From assembly GCA_027488855.1 (NCBI GenBank), contig JAIYAV010000233.1, positions 34,375 to 98,374 of the forward strand: a stretch of DNA of 64,000 nucleotides, given 5' to 3'. The translations under genes and the position numbers were made by a program. This document shows positions 41,371-49,055 of the stretch, piece after piece. The notes below the pieces were generated by a model. The model made no database searches. It had not been told where the DNA came from and saw nothing but the letters and a program-made list of their open reading frames with translations. Origin of the DNA: Saprospiraceae bacterium (GTDB lineage Bacteria; Bacteroidota; Bacteroidia; Chitinophagales; Saprospiraceae). Numbering within the stretch: the first letter of the stretch is position 1; every line of letters starts with the position of its first letter.

Positions 41371-44367
41371 ATGAAACTTAAAGTCGGCTATTGCTCGAGG
41401 TGGCTTCTCGCGGCAGTTGCAATTCTTTTGTGCAACTTCGCTTTCGCCCAACGTTCGCTTTCTGGTAAAATTACCGACAAAAGCAACGGCGAAGCACTCA
41501 TCGGTGCCAACATCCTCGTAGTGGGTACTGGTTCAGGCACAGTTACCGATTTCGATGGGTCTTATACCTTGGAGGTTCCAGCGGGTGCAACCGAACTGGA
41601 AATCTCTTACACGGGTTATACGACACAGCGACTTCCGATAGGTACCGCAACTACACTGGACATTCAACTGGAAGCAGGCCAATTGCTGGACGAAGTGGTG
41701 GTAACTGGTTACGGTAGCTCTAAATCCAGAGAAGTGTCTAGTTCCATTGTCCAGGTCAAAGCTAAAGATTTCAACGGGGGGAACATCACTAGTGCTGCGC
41801 AATTGCTGCAGGGTAAAGTAGCAGGCTTGTCCATTACGCGCGCTGGGGGTAACCCCAACGAAGGCTTCCAACTGCGCTTGCGTGGTTTGTCAACCTTGGG
41901 TGCCAACGCCTCTCCACTGATCGTAATCGATGGAGCAGTAGGTGGTTCTTTGAATAACGTTGACCCCAACGATATCGAGACCATGACTGTTCTAAAGGAT
42001 GCTTCCGCAGCGGCCATCTATGGCTCACGGGGTGCATCAGGGGTAATTCTGATCACAACCAAACGTGGCCAAAATGGTCGCTTTACGGTTGACTACAACG
42101 GTATGGTCACCACAGAGAGCAGAATGCGTGACTTGCCAATCATGACCGCTGAAGAATGGCGTCAAATTCCAAGTTTCAACTTGCCCGCTGCTGTTAAAGC
42201 GACTTATGCAGATCGTGGAGCCAGCACCGACTGGGTAGATGAAGTAACCCAAAGCGCGCTTTCACACATCCACAACTTGTCATTTTCTGGGGGTACCAAA
42301 CAAGGCAACTATCGGGTAGCTTTCAACTTCCGTGATCTAGAAGGAATTCAGAGAAATACTGGTCGTGAGACACTCAATGGCCGCTTCTCTTTGACTCAAA
42401 AGGCCTTGAACGACAAATTGACGCTCACTGCTGATTTGTCGATCACTACCATCAAAGCAAGTTTTGGAAACCAAGCTGCACTACGGTATGCGCAGTTATA
42501 CAACCCGACAGCACCAGTGCGTTCAGACAAACCTGAATTTGCCAAGTATGGTGGCTATTATGAGGAGTTGTTGTTTGATTATTTCAACCCGGTAGCGATC
42601 AATGAGCTGACCACGAACGAAGGTGAAAATGCTGAAATTTTGGGCAACTTCAAGTTAGACTATGAACTGGCCAAAGGTTTGACGGTTTCGGGTTTCTACT
42701 CTCGTCAGCGCAACAATGACTTTTTTGGCTCTTACACTAGCCGGCAGTCTTTGTTTGGTGGTGGGGTTGACCGCAGAGGTCAAGCTAGCCGTCGCAACGA
42801 CCAAACGAATATCCAACAAGCTACATTTACAGCTACTTATGCCAAGAATTTTGGTAAGTTAGACTTCCGCCTGTTGGGGGGGTATGAATACATCAAAAAC
42901 GATTTTCAGGGTACTGGTGCAAGTGCGTTCAATTTCCTGAGTGATGTATTTGGCTACGATAACTTGAGTACTGCATTCTCTTGGCGTTTGGGAGAAAGTA
43001 GTGCTTTCTCCTACCGCAATGATTTTGAAAGCGTATCACAATTCGGACGTTTGAATTTGAGCTATGATGACACCTATCACATGGCTGTAACGGTGCGCCG
43101 CGAGGGCAACTCTCGTTTTGGTGACGGCAACAAGTACGGTATTTTTCCAGGGGTATCCTTCGGTGCTGACTTGGTAAAGGCGATGGGCCTGGATTTTGCT
43201 GATGCGTTCAAATTCCGCGTCAGCTATGGCCAGGCAGGTAACATTCCTGGAAGCAGCTATATTGCACTTGAGCGCTTTGGCTTAGGGGCCAACTTCTTTT
43301 ACAATGGTGCTTATGTACCCTCCGTACAGCCAGTATCCAACCCTAACCCGGGGTTGAAGTGGGAGCGCCAGACGGACATCAACGTTGGGGTCGACTTCTC
43401 CTTTATGAACTACCGCCTGAATGGTTCGATAGAATACTATGTGCGTGACGTTAATGACTTACTCTTTAATGTACAGGTACCCGTTCCACCAAACCTCGTA
43501 CCCACAACCGATATAAACCTGGGCCAAATCCGCAACACTGGTTTGGAAATTGCCCTGAACTACAATGTGATCAAGAAGGAGAAATTTAGCTATGATTTGT
43601 CCTTGACACCTACGTTTTACTTGTCCAATAAACTGGTATCCCTGTCGAATGAAGAATTTGACTTCGGTACGGAGCGATTCATTGCCAACGTTGGTTCTCC
43701 AGGTTTGAACGGTACAGATATGGTCCGCGTCAAAGAGGGTGAGCCGATTGGTAACTTCTACGGCTTCATTTACAAAGGTGTGAAAGAGGACGGCAAATGG
43801 CAATTCGAAGACCTGGATGGTGATGGCAAACAAGAGGAAAGAATTGACGATGAAACAGTAATCGGCAATGGTATCCAAAACTGGGAACTAGGCTGGGGCA
43901 ACTCTTTCAAAATGGGTAATTTCGATGTGAACTTGTTCTTCCGTGGGGTATTTGGCCACGACCTGGTTAACACTTACCGGACCTTCTACGAAACCCTGAA
44001 TACCTTGACCTGGAACCGCGTCAAAGCTGATGGGTACTTCAATGAAAAGTTGACAGATGGGGCCAAGTTTTCCAGCTACCAGGTAGAGAAAGCATCTTTC
44101 TTGAAATTGGACAATGCCTCATTGGGGTATACCTTCAATCTTAAACCTGGTAGTAGCTTCAATAAGGTCAGAGTATTCGCACAAGGTCAAAACTTGTTCG
44201 TCATCACCAAGTATACCGGTTCTGACCCAGAAGCACGTCCAAGTGACAGAGACCAACTAGTTGATGGTCGTGCCACTGCTAATGCTATCTTGTCTCCTGG
44301 TATTGACCGTCGTGGTACCTACTTCATGGTGAGAGGTATCTCCTTTGGTTTGAACCTGGGCTTCTAA
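41371..44367 (+). CDS. SusC/RagA-family TonB-linked outer membrane receptor
   Basis: 998 aa with a signal peptide (cleavage near 'AFAQ', residue 26). A carboxypeptidase-like domain follows ('LSGKITDKSNGEALIGANIL', 'YTGYTTQRL'). The plug carries 'LDEVVVTGYG' near residue 107, 'AAQLLQGKVAGLSITRAGGN', 'LIVIDGAVGG' and 'TVLKDASAAAIYGSRGASG'. A C-terminal barrel of the RagA type ends 'GISFGLNLGF'. It forms the transport half of a SusCD nutrient uptake complex, TonB-dependent, with the SusD gene 183 bp downstream. Substrate unknown; no glycoside hydrolase or peptidase is linked. Confidence 0.97.
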   Translation: MKLKVGYCSRWLLAAVAILLCNFAFAQRSLSGKITDKSNGEALIGANILVVGTGSGTVTDFDGSYTLEVPAGATELEISYTGYTTQRLPIGTATTLDIQLEAGQLLDEVVVTGYGSSKSREVSSSIVQVKAKDFNGGNITSAAQLLQGKVAGLSITRAGGNPNEGFQLRLRGLSTLGANASPLIVIDGAVGGSLNNVDPNDIETMTVLKDASAAAIYGSRGASGVILITTKRGQNGRFTVDYNGMVTTESRMRDLPIMTAEEWRQIPSFNLPAAVKATYADRGASTDWVDEVTQSALSHIHNLSFSGGTKQGNYRVAFNFRDLEGIQRNTGRETLNGRFSLTQKALNDKLTLTADLSITTIKASFGNQAALRYAQLYNPTAPVRSDKPEFAKYGGYYEELLFDYFNPVAINELTTNEGENAEILGNFKLDYELAKGLTVSGFYSRQRNNDFFGSYTSRQSLFGGGVDRRGQASRRNDQTNIQQATFTATYAKNFGKLDFRLLGGYEYIKNDFQGTGASAFNFLSDVFGYDNLSTAFSWRLGESSAFSYRNDFESVSQFGRLNLSYDDTYHMAVTVRREGNSRFGDGNKYGIFPGVSFGADLVKAMGLDFADAFKFRVSYGQAGNIPGSSYIALERFGLGANFFYNGAYVPSVQPVSNPNPGLKWERQTDINVGVDFSFMNYRLNGSIEYYVRDVNDLLFNVQVPVPPNLVPTTDINLGQIRNTGLEIALNYNVIKKEKFSYDLSLTPTFYLSNKLVSLSNEEFDFGTERFIANVGSPGLNGTDMVRVKEGEPIGNFYGFIYKGVKEDGKWQFEDLDGDGKQEERIDDETVIGNGIQNWELGWGNSFKMGNFDVNLFFRGVFGHDLVNTYRTFYETLNTLTWNRVKADGYFNEKLTDGAKFSSYQVEKASFLKLDNASLGYTFNLKPGSSFNKVRVFAQGQNLFVITKYTGSDPEARPSDRDQLVDGRATANAILSPGIDRRGTYFMVRGISFGLNLGF

Positions 44368-44380
44368 ATGTGAGTAGATT

Positions 44381-44416
44381 TGATTTTACCTATTCCCAAC
44401 AAGAAAGGTAAAATCA
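44381..44416 (+). promoter_or_regulatory. Intercistronic hairpin between susC- and susD-like genes
   Basis: Perfect 11-nt arms (tgattttacct 44381-44391, aggtaaaatca 44406-44416) with a 14-nt loop and no T-run. It may stabilise the susC message or act as a partial terminator that sets the SusC:SusD ratio. Confidence 0.55.
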
Positions 44417-44550
44417 CATCAGAGGTCTTAAAATGTATGCTATTTTTCATTTGTTCAGAAAAGCCTGATATTGGTGAAACATTTCAGGCGACTTGGGTTT
44501 TAAACGGGTGAAACTTAGTGTACTTAAATCATTTTAAATCAATTGCAATC

Positions 44551-46110
44551 ATGAAAAAATATTGGTTTAAGGCCCTATTAGCAGGCCTGTTCGTTATCGC
44601 GTTCAACCAATCTTGTTCTGATCTGGAGGAGACACTCTACGATCAGATCAAAGCGGATGAATTCTTCAAAAACGATGAAGAATTCATTGCAGCGATGGGC
44701 GCGGCGTATACCAACCTTTACGGTTTTCAAAGCCACGGTAGCTACATGGCGCTACAAGAGGTTTCTTCCGATGAGATCATGATCCCACAGCGAGGTGGTG
44801 ACTGGTTTGACGGTGGTCAGTGGCTGAATGCTCACCGCGCACAATACAACGTTGCGGATGAGAACCTGCGCAACTCGTGGCTTTTCCTTTTCGGCGGGGT
44901 CAACACTTGTAATCGCTTGATCTTTCAGTTCAACAAACTGATCAATGAAGGGGCTGTAGACCCAGCTTTAGCTACTCCTTTTATTTCTGAGCTGAGAACC
45001 TTGCGGGCACTTTGGTACCTATGGTTGATCGACAGCTTTGGTAACGTTCCGATTGTTGATCGTTTTGATGTAGCTGCTGATTTTGCTCCAAAAAACTCTA
45101 CTCGTGCAGAGGTGTATGCCTTCATCGAAAAAGAGCTGAACGAAGCAGTACCTACCCTTTCCAAAAAGAAAGATGCCACTACTTATGCACGGATCAACTA
45201 CTATGTTGGTAAAGCTATCCAAGCTAAATTGTATCTGAACGCTCAGGTATACAAAGGTGCTCCTGAGTGGGACAAAGCAATAGCAGCAGCAGATGAGATC
45301 ATCAACTCCGGCCTTTACAGCATGGAAGGTGATTATTTCACCAACTTTAACAGCAACAACGCTGGTTCCAAGGAAAACATCTTTGTGATTCCTTACGATC
45401 AGGTAAATGCTCAGGGTTTCAACCTGCCACAGATGACTTTGCACTACGTGAGCCAGGAAACTTTCAACCTGCGCGAACAGCCCTGGAATGGTTATTGCTC
45501 ATTGGCGGAGTTTTACAACTCCTACGAGAACACCGATAAGCGCAAAGGGATACCCGGAAATCAAAAAATCCGTGGTAACTTCTTGGCTGGTCAGCAGTTC
45601 AAAGCAGACGGTACTACACCTGCTACGGATGGTTCCGCTGATGATCCAGATGGCCCGAATGTGGTTTTCACGCCTGAAATCAACGCTCACTTTCCCAACT
45701 GTTTCCGTCAAGCAGGTGCACGGGTAGGTAAGTTTGAATTCCCTGCAGGTGCTACGCCTAACCTGAACACAGACTTCCCGATCTTCCGTTATGCGGATAT
45801 CCTTTTGGTGAAGGCAGAGGCACTGTGGCGCAAAAGTGCTGGTGATGCTGCGGCCTTGGCTTTGGTTAATCAGGTACGTACTCGTGCAGGTGTAGCAGCA
45901 TATACATCACTGACTGCCGACAACATTCTGGCAGAACGTGGTCGCGAAATGTTCTTCGAAGCGTGGCGTCGTTCGGATTTGATCCGTTTGGGTAAGTACG
46001 ATGCAGCACGTCAGTGGAAGCCAGCTTCTGAGCCCTGTAAGCAGTTGTGGCCAATCCCACGTCAGCAGCTTGATGCCAACAAAAACTTGAAGCAGAACCC
46101 TTGCTATTAA
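44551..46110 (+). CDS. SusD/RagB-family nutrient-binding lipoprotein
   Basis: 519 aa from ATG 44551 (MKKYWFKALLAGLFVIAFNQ, then Ser-Cys: lipoprotein lipobox); the ORF track uses a GTG 33 bp earlier. N-terminal SusD features include 'LEETLYDQIKADEFFKNDEE' and TPR-like helices ('ELRTLRALWYLWLIDSFGNV'). The C-terminus has the family marks 'FPIFRYADILLVKAEAL', 'LVNQVRTRAGV' and 'ILAERGREMFFEAWRRSDLI'. It is the surface lid that captures ligand for the SusC partner upstream. A strong terminator follows. Confidence 0.97.
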   Translation: MKKYWFKALLAGLFVIAFNQSCSDLEETLYDQIKADEFFKNDEEFIAAMGAAYTNLYGFQSHGSYMALQEVSSDEIMIPQRGGDWFDGGQWLNAHRAQYNVADENLRNSWLFLFGGVNTCNRLIFQFNKLINEGAVDPALATPFISELRTLRALWYLWLIDSFGNVPIVDRFDVAADFAPKNSTRAEVYAFIEKELNEAVPTLSKKKDATTYARINYYVGKAIQAKLYLNAQVYKGAPEWDKAIAAADEIINSGLYSMEGDYFTNFNSNNAGSKENIFVIPYDQVNAQGFNLPQMTLHYVSQETFNLREQPWNGYCSLAEFYNSYENTDKRKGIPGNQKIRGNFLAGQQFKADGTTPATDGSADDPDGPNVVFTPEINAHFPNCFRQAGARVGKFEFPAGATPNLNTDFPIFRYADILLVKAEALWRKSAGDAAALALVNQVRTRAGVAAYTSLTADNILAERGREMFFEAWRRSDLIRLGKYDAARQWKPASEPCKQLWPIPRQQLDANKNLKQNPCY

Positions 46111-46150
46111 TGTAAATCAATCGCGTTAAGCTAGATTTATACTTATTCTA

Positions 46151-46192
46151 CAGGAGGTGCAACATTAATTTGTTGCACCTCCTGTTTTTTTT
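46151..46192 (+). terminator. Strong Rho-independent terminator of the susCD operon
   Basis: caggaggtgcaac (46151-46163) pairs with gttgcacctcctg (46172-46184), followed by eight T. It begins 40 bp after the SusD stop. Confidence 0.9.
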
Positions 46193-46545
46193 AATAGAAA
46201 CTTTATAACTTTAATATTAATATTGCAAAGATATCGTTACTTTTATGTTGTAGTTTTGAATAGGAGGGAATAAAAGCTCCTTTAAGCTATACCTCAAAGA
46301 ATACAAGATGGGATTGCCTGTTGTTTTTACTTATACTAAAGATAAAGACTATACTTTTGAAAGGGATGCGTACGCATTAAATTTTCGAATAACAGATTGA
46401 ACTATGCCTTGCATCACTTCCATCTGAATGGTTCATACAATTTTTGTAATGATTGAATGTACGACTTCCTGTAATGAGTTCAACGTATCGCGTCAAATTG
46501 TGAATGTATTGTATAACTTAAAATTTTCTTCCAAATTTCCTTATC
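46193..46545. promoter_or_regulatory. Upstream region of the first lanthipeptide precursor
   Basis: A ~350-bp AT-rich region without a credible gene. A TAGTTTTG element occurs near 46250 on the plus strand, lacking a matching TTTG. It probably carries the promoter and a long leader of the precursor gene. I see no recognisable operator. Confidence 0.35.
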
Positions 46546-46881
46546 ATGGAATCTAAAAAGTTAAAACTCAAGTTGAGTAAAAAGACCATCGCTATCCTGA
46601 ATAATCAGGATATGTTACAAATGGAAGGCGGCACATATACCCAATTGGGTGGAACTTGCACCTGTGGGTGTGGTGGGCCAGGTACTTTCGGCGGCTGTAA
46701 CGGATCAACTGATAACTGTGGTGGAGGTCCTCCAGGCTGTTTCCAGGCTTACAATACGGGTAGATGCCAAACTTCACCACCTCCTCCTACTAAGGACTGT
46801 AATATAACAAATGTCTGCCTTACTAATCCAACCACCCCTTGTCAGAATATCCCAAATTGCCAAACATTTCAAGCGTGCTAG
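46546..46881 (+). CDS. Class I lanthipeptide precursor peptide, copy 1
   Basis: 111 aa. The leader (residues 1-~29) reads 'KLKLKLSKKTIAILNNQDML' and ends in 'QMEGG', the Gly-Gly cleavage site used by C39 peptidases; the 'K.KL.KKTI..L...EM' style is typical of Bacteroidota lanthipeptides. The core of ~82 residues is very long and contains 12 Cys and about 16 Ser/Thr, with Gly- and Pro-rich parts ('CTCGCGGPGTFGGC', 'SPPPPTKDC'). The motif 'AYNTGRC' is shared with copy 2. Dehydration by LanB and cyclisation by LanC encoded nearby would create thioether rings. A hairpin follows the stop. Confidence 0.85.
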   Translation: MESKKLKLKLSKKTIAILNNQDMLQMEGGTYTQLGGTCTCGCGGPGTFGGCNGSTDNCGGGPPGCFQAYNTGRCQTSPPPPTKDCNITNVCLTNPTTPCQNIPNCQTFQAC

Positions 46882-46902
46882 AAATTGATTTATAATAATT
46901 GA

Positions 46903-46932
46903 ACAGAATGACTTTAAACTAAGTCATTCTGT
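46903..46932 (+). terminator. Hairpin after precursor copy 1
   Basis: acagaatgactt (46903-46914) pairs perfectly with aagtcattctgt (46921-46932); only a weak T-rich tail follows. It probably ends or protects the precursor mRNA. Confidence 0.6.
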
Positions 46933-46992
46933 CAATTATTTGCGGCCTTCGTTAATCTTCAGTAATTCAGTAGCTTAATCTTGGCTTGCGAT

Positions 46993-47009
46993 AATTTGAA
47001 TTATACCCC
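46993..47009 (+). mobile_element. Possible IS end sequence
   Basis: aatttgaattatacccc resembles aattcgaattacaccc at 47584-47599, which directly follows the transposase remnant. Both are in the same orientation, so this would be a second right end, or a relic of an earlier insertion, rather than the left inverted repeat. Confidence 0.35.
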
Positions 47010-47050
47010 ATAGGTAGTTGTAACTGCTGAGTAGTTCAAATGCTGACAAA

Positions 47051-47085
47051 ATGGGCTATCTCTCCAATGCGATGTAATAGCCCAT
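47051..47085. terminator. Hairpin upstream of the transposase remnant
   Basis: atgggcta (47051-47058) pairs with tagcccat (47078-47085). Its 'gggctat' stem resembles the hairpin that follows precursor copy 2 ('ggctatctcacc'), so it may be a relic of a duplicated terminator. Confidence 0.4.
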
Positions 47086-47139
47086 TCTAGTGGTAAGAAA
47101 TAGAGCTTTTCTTTATGTTTTCTTGTTTTTGTAAGTAAT

Positions 47140-47569
47140 ATGCTTGAGCAGTATCCTGATGCCTTACTTATTTTTGATTTCTTTCATGTTTGTGAAAGTT
47201 GCTATTTGGGCTGATACCCCAAATTGGTTTGAGCAGATGAAAACTCATTTGCTAGTAGGTCGCCAACTCAAAGTTCGGCAGAGTATATTGCAAATGAAGC
47301 AATTACCCGTAGAACAAAAAGATGAGTTATTGACTTATCTGGAGAATAATGAGTATCGAAAGAAGTGTGACGAGTACTGAAATAAAGGACTAATGATTGG
47401 CAGTGGCCCGATTGAATCAGCTCATCGTACTCTACTACAGATTAGAATGAAACGATGTGGGCAACGATGGTCTGATGAGTGTTGTGATAAAATGACCAAA
47501 CTTAGAGTCGCTTTACGCAGCCAGAAATTCGACCTCATCACCAATATATTTAGGAAATTCGCAGTTTAA
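47140..47569 (+). pseudogene. Decayed IS transposase, C-terminal part (ISKra4/UPF0236-like)
   Basis: Hand translation gives 'YPDALLIFDFFHVCE' in one frame from 47140. After a frameshift near 47195 it continues in the 47144 frame with 'KVAIWADTPNWFEQMKTHLL' and 'LTYLENNEYRKKCDEY'. An in-frame TGA (47378-47380) follows, then 'GLMIGSGPIESAHRTLLQIR' and 'RCGQRWSDECCDKMTKLRVAL', the C-terminal signature of DDE transposases with 'IGSG.IE...R....RMK..G..WS'. The 5' two thirds are missing. It cannot make an active enzyme. It lies between the two precursor genes. Confidence 0.75.
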
Positions 47570-47583
47570 TGATGGACTCCAAC

Positions 47584-47599
47584 AATTCGAATTACACCC
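47584..47599 (+). mobile_element. Probable right end of the decayed insertion sequence
   Basis: aattcgaattacaccc lies 15 bp beyond the transposase stop, where an IS right inverted repeat would be. No matching left end in inverted orientation was found. Confidence 0.4.
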
Positions 47600-47660
47600 T
47601 TTGGTAGACTAGTTCAAGCACCTGCCAGCGCTAATTTTCCACACTTTATAACATTGAACA

Positions 47661-47996
47661 ATGAATCAAAAACATTCTTTAAAAAAATTGTCTTTGAGTA
47701 AAAAGACTATCGCCATCCTGAATAATCAGGATATGGTAGAAATGCAAGGAGGCACCTACACTATGCTAGCTGGGACATGCACCTGCCAGTGTACGGGGAC
47801 GAACGTGAACACGAACGTTTGCCCTACTAACCTCCCCGACTGCGGCGGCGGCGGGGATTGCTACAATTCTTACAATACAGGGCGTTGTAACACGGGGGGA
47901 AATGGCAGTACTATCAAAAGCGCTACTTACGGAAGTTGCCCGACAGTTCATTCGAACACCTGTTGGGGAGCCCAACCTGTTGGATGTACTTTGTAA
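47661..47996 (+). CDS. Class I lanthipeptide precursor peptide, copy 2
   Basis: 111 aa, the same length as copy 1. The leader is nearly identical ('LSLSKKTIAILNNQDMVEMQ' then GG), including at DNA level. The core starts 'TYTMLAGTCTCQC' against 'TYTQLGGTCTCGC' in copy 1, then diverges and rejoins at 'YNTGRC'. It has 10 Cys and about 20 Ser/Thr, with a Gly-rich part and an aromatic C-terminal region ('SNTCWGAQPVGCTL'). The pair arose by duplication followed by core diversification. A strong terminator follows, so each precursor is probably its own transcript. Confidence 0.85.
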   Translation: MNQKHSLKKLSLSKKTIAILNNQDMVEMQGGTYTMLAGTCTCQCTGTNVNTNVCPTNLPDCGGGGDCYNSYNTGRCNTGGNGSTIKSATYGSCPTVHSNTCWGAQPVGCTL

Positions 47997-48013
47997 GCTA
48001 GAGGAAAAGAAAG

Positions 48014-48044
48014 GCTATCTCACCGTCGTGGTGAGATAGCTTTT
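48014..48044 (+). terminator. Rho-independent terminator of precursor copy 2
   Basis: gctatctcacc (48014-48024) pairs with ggtgagatagc (48030-48040), followed by TTTT. It begins 17 bp after the precursor stop. Confidence 0.85.
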
Positions 48045-48143
48045 CTATGTATTTAGAAATAGTACTTTTCTTTTTTTTGTTTCATAATCAACAAATAAAT
48101 AGCAATAATCTCAGTTCGCCTCTGTGCTGTTACAATCATTCTT

Positions 48144-49055
48144 ATGACAAAGTGTTCATCTATCAAAATAGTGCAAAGTTTTTGGTCAAAGCCCTTTTAT
48201 CGCGAAGAGGAGAGGCATTTTGGCGATCGAAGCATGGGCGGGTGGGCAGATCGTTCTCATTTTTACATGAGTTGGGCACTTAGCTGTTTAAGGGCATCTA
48301 CTTTGTATCAACGAGTAGAGTTAGTGACGGATACATTTGGTAAACAATTGTTTCAAGAAACATTGCAACTGCCCTATACTTCTGTATCCATTGTTTTAGA
48401 TGACATCAACCACTTTCATAAAGACCTTTGGGCGATAGGTAAAATCTATGCGTATGCTCATCAGGAGGAGCCATTTGTCCATATTGATGGAGATGTATTT
48501 TTGTGGAAAAAACTTTCAGAAGATTTACACAATGCCCCCCTTGTTGCGCAACATGAAGAATACAACTATGTTTATTACCACGACACTCTCAAAAGCCTCC
48601 AACAACAAGGAGTTATTTTACATCCTTTGATTGAAAAAGAGCTAGCCTCCGGTAATCCAGTTATCGCTTCTAATGCAGGAGTAATTGGAGGGCAAAATTT
48701 CGGATTTTTCAAATCTTTGCAACGAGAGGCACTGCTTTTTATTAACCAAAATCAACATGTTTTAACGGGAGGATTCAGCACAGGACTATTCAATAATATT
48801 TATGAACAATACCTATTTAATCGCCTTGCCAATGCAGAGAGGATACCTATTAAGCATCTATTTGAAAACATTTCCTACAACTATGAGGGGTTATGTGACT
48901 TTCATAAAGTGCCAAGCCGCAGTTCATTTATCCACGTAATTGGTATTTACAAGCGAAAATTTCGCAATGGAGAAATGGTAAGCGCTTTATTGAAGCATGA
49001 ATTCCCTGAATATCACCAGAAACTAAGTAAATTACTAGCAGATTATGTCATTTAG
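48144..49055 (+). CDS. DUF6734-like putative glycosyltransferase
   Basis: 303 aa, no signal peptide. A 'DxD' motif stands in 'EEPFVHIDGDVFLWKKL' (residues ~110-126), as in GT-A glycosyltransferases where it binds the metal and nucleotide sugar. Upstream 'LVTDTFGKQLFQ' and 'LDDINHFHKDLWAIGKIYAY', and later 'SNAGVIGGQNFGFF', agree with the DUF6734 family as I remember it. It sits directly after the precursors and overlaps the next gene by 11 bp, so the two are probably translated together. It might add sugar to the peptide; this is inference. Confidence 0.65.
   Translation: MTKCSSIKIVQSFWSKPFYREEERHFGDRSMGGWADRSHFYMSWALSCLRASTLYQRVELVTDTFGKQLFQETLQLPYTSVSIVLDDINHFHKDLWAIGKIYAYAHQEEPFVHIDGDVFLWKKLSEDLHNAPLVAQHEEYNYVYYHDTLKSLQQQGVILHPLIEKELASGNPVIASNAGVIGGQNFGFFKSLQREALLFINQNQHVLTGGFSTGLFNNIYEQYLFNRLANAERIPIKHLFENISYNYEGLCDFHKVPSRSSFIHVIGIYKRKFRNGEMVSALLKHEFPEYHQKLSKLLADYVI

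Noticed and set aside
46193-46545. tRNA gene search in the precursor upstream region
   Set aside because: No cloverleaf, GTTCRA-type T-loop or CCA end was found here or in the other large gaps.
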